A model generated the notes under the pieces. The model saw nothing but the letters and a program-made list of their open reading frames with translations, had not been told where the DNA came from and did no database searches. From Diabrotica undecimpunctata (Eukaryota; Arthropoda; Insecta; Coleoptera; Chrysomelidae), in contig NC_092807.1 in NCBI RefSeq assembly GCF_040954645.1, forward strand, positions 83,456,608 through 83,520,607: DNA of 64,000 nt, given 5' to 3'. The first letter of the stretch is position 1; each line of letters opens with the position of its first letter. Positions 22,102 to 29,744 of the stretch are shown piece by piece. A program made the position numbers and the translations under genes.

Positions 22102-23173
22102 AAATGATAGTACTAAACAGCTATACCAACGACGACGGGATGAGAAACTACGAGAAATAGAGAGACAAACATTTTCAGATATTTACGAGAATATTATTGC
22201 TAGTTTACACCAGGCCTCTAAGAATACTCAGGGACAACTCGAGGAACACTCGGGACCCAGCAAAACAAAATTAGTAACAAAATATGGTGGAACGAAGAAA
22301 TCGAATATATGGTAAAACAGAAAAAAGAACAGCATCTAAAATGGCTAAATACAAAAAATACTGAAGACAATCAAGCTTACAAAGAAACCGATAGACAACT
22401 TCGAAAAATGATAAAACAAGAAAAGAATAAAACATGGGATCAGAAATGTCAAGAAATCAATACATACATCGGAGGGAAGCAATGTACAAAGGTATGGAAT
22501 TTTATACAATCAGTAAAAAATACAGGAAAAGACAAAGCACACATACACACCATAAAACCAAGACAATGAAAAGATCACTATGAAAGCTTGCTGACAGAGA
22601 CAAGACAAGAATACCTAGCGAACTCCCCAACACAGTCAGTACATATACAAGAAAGTCTTAGGATGTCTAAATGGTATACTGTGGAGTAAAGAGATAACGA
22701 AAGGAAGAAATTTTAATATATATGAGACCATGATTAAAACTACTCTTCTTTATGGCGCTGAAACATGGAGAATTAGTGAAAAGAACAAAAAGCGAATAGA
22801 AGCAGTAGAGATGGATGCAATGAGAAGATCTTTAGGTATTTCCAGACGAGACCGAATCAGAAATGATGTAATAAAACAACGTATGGGAATAGAAGGAAAT
22901 ATAACTCAAGATATAGAGAAGAAACAATTAAGGTGGTATGAGCATGTTCAACGGATGCCAGCAACAAGACTCCCCAAAAAAGTAATAGAATGGCAACCGA
23001 TAGGTCGACGGAAAAGAGGAAGACCCAGATTAGAATGGCAACACGGCGTAAACAAGTCCATTAGCGAAAGAAATTTAACAACAAACGACTGCGAAGATAG
23101 GAAGAGATGGTGTTTAGATATCGGACAACGTCGAAAGACGTTCTAAACCGATGTATATATATGATTGTTTGAT
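22089..23173 (+). mobile_element. Internally deleted RTE-like LINE with 13-bp target duplication
   Basis: Flanked by ATGATTGTTTGAT at 22089-22101 and 23161-23173. The body reads the post-endonuclease linker (QLYQRRRDEKLREIERQTF, KQEKNKTWDQKCQEINTYIG) to about 22.6 kb. It then jumps to the C-terminal region (TTLLYGAETWRISEKNKKRI, GISRRDRIRNDVIKQRMGI, GRRKRGRPRLEW; 22730-23146). The RT core is missing. A short GTATATATAT tail precedes the right duplication. The intact duplication shows that this is one insertion event, so the deletion either preceded it or is internal. Confidence 0.85.
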
Positions 23174-23206
23174 CAGGTCTGTTATAGTCTCACGTTTTTT
23201 ATATAT

Positions 23207-23361
23207 TGTTACGAACATGCTTTCGGCATGGCCCATGTAACGGTTGTATCCCGAAAAGACAGCGGGAACCTTCGCGATGTATCGAGTACGAGAGAGAACA
23301 ACCCGTCACGTAGGCGAATTAGAGGTGGGCTACTAGGAATCTTCTAGAACATAGTAACTTT

Positions 23362-23420
<59 letters not shown>
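23207..23420 (+). repeat. Older Gypsy 5' LTR, left part, with (AT)n tract
   Basis: Matches the LTR at 32852-33121: TGTTACGAACATGCTTTCGG, GGCGAATTAGAGGTGGGCTA, TCTTCTAGAACATAGTAACT. It ends in about 58 bp of AT repeats from 23363, inside which the younger Gypsy inserted. The remainder of this LTR (AACGATGTTATGAGAGGAGT) lies at 29698 onward. Confidence 0.85.
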
Positions 23421-23424
<4 letters not shown>

Positions 23425-23699
23425 ACGAACATAATTTTGGCATGGCCCAGGTAACGGTTGCATTGCATCTCTAATACTCTCGAAAGTTCGCGGCGTATCG
23501 AGTGCGAGAGAGAATAACCGGTCACGTAGGTGAATTAGAGGTGGGACAACGCCAGAATATTCTCGATACAGTAACTGTAGTATATATAGGTAACAATGTT
23601 AGAAGTAGAGTTAGTCGATAAGAGAGTACCGAACTGTAAAGTTATAAATAAATATATGTATATAAATTCGAACCGCTCGTTTTATTTAATCACGCTACA
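23421..23699 (+). repeat. Young Gypsy 5' LTR
   Basis: 279 bp from TGTTACGAACATAATTTTGG to TTTAATCACGCTACA, a TG...CA terminus. TATATATA near 23581 and AATAAATA near 23645 could serve as TATA and polyadenylation signals. It is paired with the LTR at 29408-29686. Confidence 0.93.
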
Positions 23700-23718
23700 G
23701 TGGTGTTACGGTGTGAGA
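23700..23718 (+). promoter_or_regulatory. Candidate primer-binding site
   Basis: Immediately after the 5' LTR the sequence reads GTGGTGTTACGGTGTGAGA. The TGG start and position fit a tRNA primer site, but I could not match it to a specific tRNA. Confidence 0.35.
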
Positions 23719-23859
23719 TTTGCAAATAAATTCAGCAGTGACTTTTGAAAAAGACTTTTGAACTTTTGAAAAGTATTGTTCGTCGGGAATATCCGCGTAG
23801 TTCGGAAGTGTCCTTCGTACGAAAGAACATTTAAAAAGTACGTGTGTGCCTGACCAAAG

Positions 23860-25188
23860 ATGTTGCTAGTACAACTTTCAGTAAAACAGTTGCGTGAGCA
23901 ACTGGAAGAACGCGATGAAGACTGCAGCGGGTCCAAGAAGATACTCCAAGAACGACTAAAGACTGTTCTTAACAAGAATGGAGATGATCCAGAGACATTC
24001 CATTTTCAGTCAGCAGAAGAAGCAGTTTTAATGAAGATAGAAGAAACTTCTAAAAAAACTGATGATAAATTCGAGACTGTTTCCAAAAGATTCGATGAAA
24101 CGTCTCAAATGATTGAAGAATCTTCTCGAAAGAATGATGAAAGATTCAATGAAACGTCTCAAATGATAGAAGAATCTTCTAAAAAAAATGATGATAAATT
24201 CGAGAACGTTTCCAAAAGATTCGATGAAACGTCTCAAATTATTAAAGAAGCAGCTAAACAAAATGAAGAGAAATTCGAAAATGTTGCTAGAAGATTCGAC
24301 GAGACTTCTCAAATAATTAAAGAAGTATGTAATCAAAACAATGAGAAATTTGAGGAAGTCTCAAGAACATTTGATAAAGTAGAAGAGAAGATCAAACAAT
24401 TAGAGAGCATGATAACCAATACAAAAGTGCTACCACCAGTTAATGCAGTAGCCTTAGATCCGGTAGTGAAAGAAGAATTACCTAGAGACGAAATGACACA
24501 TCATATGAGATTCAAATTGCCACCATTTGATGGAAAGTCCTCTTGGTCCATATACCTTAGACAATTTGAAGCTATTGCGACAGCCAATCATTGGACAGAA
24601 CAAGAAAAAGCTGTTTCCTTGACTGCTGCTTTACGAGGTGATGCTGCAGATATCCTAAGATCGATTCCTAAGGGTCAAGAAAAATGTTACCAGACCTTGT
24701 TCACTCGACTAGACAAACGTTACGGAGATGCCCATCTACAACAAGTCTACAAGGCGCAACTAAGAAGTAGAATTCAACGAGCAAGTGAAAATTTACAAGA
24801 GTTTGAAGCAGATGTTGCTCGTATAGTGCGGTTGGCTTATCCGGAAGTACCAGACAACATTTTGGAAGAAATTGCTGTAGATACCTTCGTCAATGGGTTA
24901 AAAGAAAGTGAATTACAGAAAGCTTTACGACTAGCAAGACCAAAAGTTCTGGATGAAGCGCTCGCTATTGCGTTGGAACATGAAACAGCTAGTCAAACTA
25001 CACGGAGCCATCGAGTAAGAACCATCGAAGAAGGCGACGAACCAAACGATGAACGTCTGGAAGAAATGGTACGAAAAGTAGTTCGTAACACGATGCCGAA
25101 GAGACGCGAGCCCAGATGTTGGAATTGTGGTGACGTAGGTCATATTCGCCGTAATTGCAAGAAAATGATACAACAGTCGGAAAACTAG
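23860..25188 (+). CDS. Gypsy Gag polyprotein (SAP-like, coiled coil, zinc knuckle)
   Basis: 442 residues from the ATG at 23860. Residues 7-35 (SVKQLREQLEERDEDCSGSK and KILQERL) resemble a SAP DNA-binding motif. Residues about 60-170 are a coiled coil of about 25-residue repeats, each with a core like KRFDETSQ.I.E, found four times plus a degenerate fifth. Residues about 220-385 are the retrotransposon Gag domain (FKLPPFDGKSSW, YLRQFEAIA, ALRGDAADILRSIP). A CCHC knuckle (CWNCGDVGHIRRNC) is near residue 428. The protein forms the particle and binds RNA. It overlaps pol by 34 nt. A SAP motif at the N-terminus is uncommon in Gag and could aid chromatin association; that is inference. Confidence 0.92.
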   Translation: MLLVQLSVKQLREQLEERDEDCSGSKKILQERLKTVLNKNGDDPETFHFQSAEEAVLMKIEETSKKTDDKFETVSKRFDETSQMIEESSRKNDERFNETSQMIEESSKKNDDKFENVSKRFDETSQIIKEAAKQNEEKFENVARRFDETSQIIKEVCNQNNEKFEEVSRTFDKVEEKIKQLESMITNTKVLPPVNAVALDPVVKEELPRDEMTHHMRFKLPPFDGKSSWSIYLRQFEAIATANHWTEQEKAVSLTAALRGDAADILRSIPKGQEKCYQTLFTRLDKRYGDAHLQQVYKAQLRSRIQRASENLQEFEADVARIVRLAYPEVPDNILEEIAVDTFVNGLKESELQKALRLARPKVLDEALAIALEHETASQTTRSHRVRTIEEGDEPNDERLEEMVRKVVRNTMPKRREPRCWNCGDVGHIRRNCKKMIQQSEN

Positions 25189-28100
25189 AACGGGTCGACA
25201 ACAAGGGGCAACTGCCGACCTCGAGAAACACAGCCCCCATAGTAACTGTGAACATTACGTCCTCAGGTGGAATTCATAGCTTGTACATAGAGGGTCGTAT
25301 CAATAATAAATGTAGATCGTTTTTGGTAGATACAGGTGCAACGAGAACTATTGCACGGCCAGAAGTAGTACGAGGCCATCTTAAATTATTGCCTGCAACA
25401 GTAAAGCTTAGAACAGCAACTGGTGAGATAATTAATACATATGGCGAGGCTAATCTGTCAGTATCCATTGGCCAGACCACAGTGAAACATACATTATTAA
25501 TTGCAGATATCTCCGATGAGTTCATATTGGGGATGGATTTACTAAGGAAAGTTGGGGCTGTATTGAATGTCAAAGATGGAGTTCTCGAGATCAGTGGTGA
25601 AGAGTTGCCGTTTCATGAAGACCAAGAAGATGTTATCAGCTTAATAACTACTTGTGACGTAACAATACCCGGTAATAGTGAGAAAATTTTAATGACCAGA
25701 CCTGATGGTTACTGCCGAGAGGAAAGTTTAAGGATGGTCGAAGATGTGAATAATACCGAGTTCCTAACGGCAAAAGCTTTGGTGAGAATTCGAGATTTCG
25801 TTCCTGTAAGAGTTATGAATTTAAAGGGAACTGCTATTAAGTTAAGTAAAAGAACTTTGATTGGACAGTGTGTTCCCGTGGCTTCGATTTGTTCCATGAA
25901 TACTAATGAGAAACCGTCGAAATCTAAGTATCCAAAGGAGCTTGTCGAGACGATGATTAAAACGTGCCAAGATCTTGATGATGAACGAACTAAAAAAGTG
26001 AAGTCTATGCTGATAGAATTTCAAGATGTTTTTGCCATGGATAAGAAGGATAATGGCAAAACAAGCATAGTAAAGCATAAAATTAATACCGGAGACGCTC
26101 AGCCAATCAGACAACAACCTAGACGACTTCCATTTTCGAAAAGAGATGAAGCCGAAGACATCATCAAAGATATGAACAAACAAGGGGTAATTGAACCATC
26201 AAACAGTCCATGGACATCACCAGTAGTCCTAGTAAAGAAGAAAGATGGTTCAACACGTTTTTGTATTGACTACCGACAGCTCAATGCAGTAACTAAAAAA
26301 GATAGTTATCCTTTGCCCAGAATAGACGATACTTTGGATACACTTTCTGGTTCTCGTTGGTTCTCCACACTCGATCTGAAAAGTGGATATTGGCAAGTAG
26401 ACATGGAGCCAGCCGATCGTGAAAAAACCGCATTCTCGATAGGATCAGGGCTTTGGCAGTTCACAGTTATGCCCTTTGGTTTATGTAATGCCCCGGCCAC
26501 ATTTGAAAGATTAATGGATGCAGTTTTAAGAGGTCTAACATGGAAAACATGCCTGGTTTATTTGGATGATGTAATTGTAGTTGGAAGATCCTTCGATGAA
26601 CATGCCAATAATCTAACAGAAGTCTTTCAACGATTGCGGGCAGCGAATCTGAAGTTGAGTCCGAAGAAATGTCACTTGTTTCGACGAGAAGTGAAGTACT
26701 TGGGACATATTGTAGCAAGTAATGGTGTAACAGCTGATCCTGAAAAACTTGCAGCGATTAAGGATTGGCCAGTACCAAGAGATAAACACGAAATTAGAAG
26801 TTTTCTTGGCCTATGTACATATTACCGCCGTTTTGTCAAAGGATTTGCCAATATCTCCAAGCCATTAACAAAGTTGACAGAAGAAGGCAAAGAATATACA
26901 TGGAGCGAAGAGTGTCAAAGAGCTTTTGAACACTTACAAATGGCTCTGATCAGCGCACCGATTTTAAGCTACCCTAGACAGGCAGGAAAATTTGTGTTGG
27001 ACACCGATGCAAGCAACAGTACAATAGGAGCTGTTCTTTCCCAAATCCAAGATGGACAGGAGAAAGTCATCGCTTACTTTAGCAAAGTCTTGTCAAAACC
27101 AGAAAGAAACTATTGCGTTACCAGAAGAGAATTGCTAGGCGTAGTGAAGGCTTGTGAGCATTTCCATAAATACTTGTATGGCAGAAAGTTTCTTCTTCGC
27201 ACGGATCACGCTGCTCTAAAATGGCTCCTACAATTTCGTAATCCAGAGGGCCAGATGGCAAGATGGTTAGAACGATTACAAGAATATGATTACGAGATCG
27301 AACACAGGGCTGGCAGAGTTCATTCAAATGCTGATGCCCTTTCGAGACGGCCGTGCAGTGCAAATTGTAATCACTGTCTTAAATTAGAAGAACGACTTTG
27401 CCCCGTGAGACGAACCACCGTCATTAATGAGCAATGGCAGCCTCAACAGCTACAAGACGCTCAAGCAGATGATCCATGTATAAAAAGAGTATTGGATTGG
27501 ATGCGTCGAAGTGAGAGACCTTCTTGGCAAGACATTAGTGCATGTAGTCCAGAAGTCAAGTGTTACTGGAGCCAATGGAATTGCCTAGTGCTGAAAGATG
27601 ATCTTCTGTATAGAACCTTTGAGAACGATGATGGTACAGAAACTAAGCTTCAGTTGATTGTACCTAAAAGTAAAGTGTCAGAAGTATTGCGTCAGTTGCA
27701 TGACGGTGCATCAGGTGGACACTTTGGTATCACGAAGACTCTGCAAAAGGTTCGAGAACGGTTCTATTGGTTGAACTGTAAAGATGATGTAAGAAGATGG
27801 TGCCGGAAATGTGAACTGTGTGCAACCAGTAATGGTCCAGCTGGTAAAAAGAGGGCACCCATGAGACAGTACAATGTTGGTAGTCCTATGGAAAGAGTAG
27901 CAATCGACATTGCAGGTCCACTTCCAGAGACAAATGATGGAAATAAATATATCCTGGTAGCCATGGATTATTTTACGAAATGGACTGAGGCCTATGCGAT
28001 ACCAAATCAAGAAGCTGCTACCGTTGCAGAGGTACTTGTTAAAGAATTCTTTAGCCGATTTGGTGTTCCTTTGGAGATCCACTCCGACCAAGGGCGAAAT

Positions 28101-29396
28101 TTCGAGTCAACCCTTTTCCAAAACGTTTGTAAATTGATTGGTGTCAATAAGACCAGAACGACACCCCTGCATCCTCAATCAGATGGAATGGTCGAGAGAA
28201 TGAACCGAACAATGGGTAAACACCTGTCCAAAGTTGTATCAGAACATCAAAGAGATTGGGACCAGCACATTCATTTATTCCTAATGGCCTACCGCTCGGC
28301 CGTGAATGAAACTACAGGCCAGACTCCAACCTGCCTGATGTTAGGTCGTGAAGTTCGTTTACCCTGCGACCTAGAGTTTGGCTGCAGACCTTCCGAAGAA
28401 CATGTTGCAAGCGAAGATTATGTCGACCGCCTGAAGTTAAGAATGAACAACATTCATGAACTTGCCCGACAACACATCCAGATAGCCAGTGACAGAATGA
28501 AAGATCAATATGATTCTCGATGTAAGAGTGAAAGCTATGAAGTAGGCGATCTTGTTTGGCTTTATAATCCACAACGTCGTCGAGGCTTGTCTCCCAAACT
28601 GCAAAGACAATGGGAAGGTCCATATGAAATTAAAAAGAAAATAAATGACGTAATATACCGAATTAAGAAGTTGCCGAAAGGTAAACCAAAAGTAGTTCAC
28701 ATAAATCGTCTTGCACCATATGCTGGCTCAAATGAAACAGAAGAAGCACGAACCCTTCAACATGAGATCAAAGATGACCGGCGACCAAGCTTTAATGAAT
28801 TCATGTCAAATTACGCAGAGAGAAAGAGTGCTAGATTCGGCGTGACCACAGAAGTTCAGCAGGATCTTTTTAGTGTTCCGCATAACGTCTCTCTAGCCCA
28901 CTGTGTTGCCCAAGATCTTGAGATGACTAAAGGAATCTCATCCGTATTTTATAAGAAATTCGGTCGTTTGGACGAGTTAAAAAACCAGCAGCCTAAAGTT
29001 GGAAGAGTACTGAGATTAGAAGATGGTTCCCGATCTTTGCTGTATATGGTGACCAGGAAGTCTTATACAGACAGGGCAAGCTACGAGGATATATGGCGTG
29101 CTCTAACTAATTTGAAGAAAATTGTGTGCAATTACGACATCAAGAATTTGGCCTTACCCAAGATAGGCCATGCACTAGATAATCTGGACTGGAAGATTGT
29201 CAGAAGCATGCTTGAAGTGATCTTCCGAGACACCGGCGTACGAATTACTGTGTGTTGCATTAACCCGATGGGATCGTATCCTTCAAAGTCAGTAGACTGT
29301 TATTTCTTTCTAAAGGGTTCATGCAGAGCTGGAGAGTCCTGTAAATTCCGCCATGCTGTGCCTACCGGAGTTGCTGATCGGGACGATCAGATTTAA
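25155..29396 (+). CDS. Gypsy Pol: protease, RT, RNase H, integrase, macrodomain, CCCH finger
   Basis: Open for 1413 codons from just after a stop at 25152. There is no ATG at the left edge, so it is expressed by -1 frameshifting from gag within 25155-25188. In order: aspartic protease with VDTGATRTIA (Asp 59), RT with YLDD at residues 469-472, RNase H with LDTDASNSTIGAVLSQ, the integrase HHCC finger (H.GASGGHFG to CRKCELC), integrase DDE at Asp 918, Asp 978 and Glu 1014 (35 residues between the last two), and a GPY/F-like module (WEGPYEIKKK). Residues about 1228-1375 resemble a TARG1-type macrodomain and 1382-1400 form a CCCH finger. No stops or frameshifts. Confidence 0.95.
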   Translation: MQENDTTVGKLERVDNKGQLPTSRNTAPIVTVNITSSGGIHSLYIEGRINNKCRSFLVDTGATRTIARPEVVRGHLKLLPATVKLRTATGEIINTYGEANLSVSIGQTTVKHTLLIADISDEFILGMDLLRKVGAVLNVKDGVLEISGEELPFHEDQEDVISLITTCDVTIPGNSEKILMTRPDGYCREESLRMVEDVNNTEFLTAKALVRIRDFVPVRVMNLKGTAIKLSKRTLIGQCVPVASICSMNTNEKPSKSKYPKELVETMIKTCQDLDDERTKKVKSMLIEFQDVFAMDKKDNGKTSIVKHKINTGDAQPIRQQPRRLPFSKRDEAEDIIKDMNKQGVIEPSNSPWTSPVVLVKKKDGSTRFCIDYRQLNAVTKKDSYPLPRIDDTLDTLSGSRWFSTLDLKSGYWQVDMEPADREKTAFSIGSGLWQFTVMPFGLCNAPATFERLMDAVLRGLTWKTCLVYLDDVIVVGRSFDEHANNLTEVFQRLRAANLKLSPKKCHLFRREVKYLGHIVASNGVTADPEKLAAIKDWPVPRDKHEIRSFLGLCTYYRRFVKGFANISKPLTKLTEEGKEYTWSEECQRAFEHLQMALISAPILSYPRQAGKFVLDTDASNSTIGAVLSQIQDGQEKVIAYFSKVLSKPERNYCVTRRELLGVVKACEHFHKYLYGRKFLLRTDHAALKWLLQFRNPEGQMARWLERLQEYDYEIEHRAGRVHSNADALSRRPCSANCNHCLKLEERLCPVRRTTVINEQWQPQQLQDAQADDPCIKRVLDWMRRSERPSWQDISACSPEVKCYWSQWNCLVLKDDLLYRTFENDDGTETKLQLIVPKSKVSEVLRQLHDGASGGHFGITKTLQKVRERFYWLNCKDDVRRWCRKCELCATSNGPAGKKRAPMRQYNVGSPMERVAIDIAGPLPETNDGNKYILVAMDYFTKWTEAYAIPNQEAATVAEVLVKEFFSRFGVPLEIHSDQGRNFESTLFQNVCKLIGVNKTRTTPLHPQSDGMVERMNRTMGKHLSKVVSEHQRDWDQHIHLFLMAYRSAVNETTGQTPTCLMLGREVRLPCDLEFGCRPSEEHVASEDYVDRLKLRMNNIHELARQHIQIASDRMKDQYDSRCKSESYEVGDLVWLYNPQRRRGLSPKLQRQWEGPYEIKKKINDVIYRIKKLPKGKPKVVHINRLAPYAGSNETEEARTLQHEIKDDRRPSFNEFMSNYAERKSARFGVTTEVQQDLFSVPHNVSLAHCVAQDLEMTKGISSVFYKKFGRLDELKNQQPKVGRVLRLEDGSRSLLYMVTRKSYTDRASYEDIWRALTNLKKIVCNYDIKNLALPKIGHALDNLDWKIVRSMLEVIFRDTGVRITVCCINPMGSYPSKSVDCYFFLKGSCRAGESCKFRHAVPTGVADRDDQI
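28780..29396 (+). other. C-terminal Pol extension: TARG1/OARD1-like macrodomain plus CCCH zinc finger
   Basis: After the integrase tail the frame continues with QQDLFSVPHNVSLAHCVAQD, then EMTKGISSVFYKKFGRLDEL, NQQPKVGRVLRLEDGSR, VTRKSYTDRASYEDIW, and LALPKIGHALDNLDWKIV. This follows the TARG1/OARD1 layout: DLF, SLAHC, KGI...FKKKFG, NQQ...G.V, ITKK, and P.IG.GLD..W. The Asp of ALD (Pol residue 1342) matches the catalytic Asp of TARG1. The catalytic Lys position appears to be Arg (1301), followed by Lys 1302. Then CYFFLKGSCRAGESCKFRH gives a CX7CX5CX3H zinc finger (29298-29354). Predicted roles: ADP-ribose binding or hydrolysis, and RNA binding. Confidence 0.85.
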
Positions 29397-29407
29397 GAGG
29401 GGAGCAG
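29397..29407 (+). promoter_or_regulatory. Polypurine tract before 3' LTR
   Basis: GAGGGGAGCAG lies between the pol stop and the TG of the 3' LTR, the expected plus-strand primer position. The older copy has the similar GAGAGGAGCAG before 32852. Confidence 0.75.
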
Positions 29408-29686
29408 TGTTACGAACATACTTTTGGCATGGCCCAGGTAACGGTTGCATTGCATCTCTAATACTCTCGAAAGTTCGCGGCGTATCGAGTGCGAGAGAGA
29501 ATAACCGGTCACGTAGGTGAATTAGAGGTGGGACAACGCCAGAATATTCTCGATACAGTAACTGTAGTATATATAGGTAACAATGTTAGAAGTAGAGTTA
29601 GTCGATAAGAGAGTACCGAACTGTAAAGTTATAAATAAATATATGTATATAAATTCGAACCGCTCGTTTTATTTAATCACGCTACA
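29408..29686 (+). repeat. Young Gypsy 3' LTR
   Basis: 279 bp, nearly identical to 23421-23699. It is followed directly by the AT tract of the interrupted older LTR. Confidence 0.93.
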
Positions 29687-29744
29687 ATATATATATATAA
29701 CGATGTTATGAGAGGAGTCTCATAACAGGAGAAGGAGGAGATGT

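Larger units (their letters stand above)
23421..29686 (+). mobile_element. Young Gypsy retrotransposon with macrodomain and CCCH finger in Pol
   Basis: A 6266-bp element with two 279-bp LTRs that differ, by eye, at one position (AATTTT versus ACTTTT near the start), so the insertion is recent. It has gag (23860-25188) and pol (25155-29396), both open, with pol in the -1 frame relative to gag, and a purine tract directly before the 3' LTR. It lies in the AT tract of an older relative's 5' LTR, so its target duplication (probably ATAT) cannot be separated from the microsatellite. All coding modules look intact, so it may be competent. Confidence 0.92.

Noticed and set aside
23860..25188. Gag repeats as a CRISPR-like array
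   Set aside because: The repeats are coding coiled-coil units without regular spacers, in a eukaryotic retroelement.
28780..29396. The Gypsy C-terminal module as a host gene accidentally joined to the element
   Set aside because: The same module follows integrase in the older copy and is followed by the LTR in both, so it belongs to the element.
29680..29700. Clean target duplication for the young Gypsy copy
   Set aside because: Both flanks are AT repeats, so ATAT cannot be told apart from the microsatellite.
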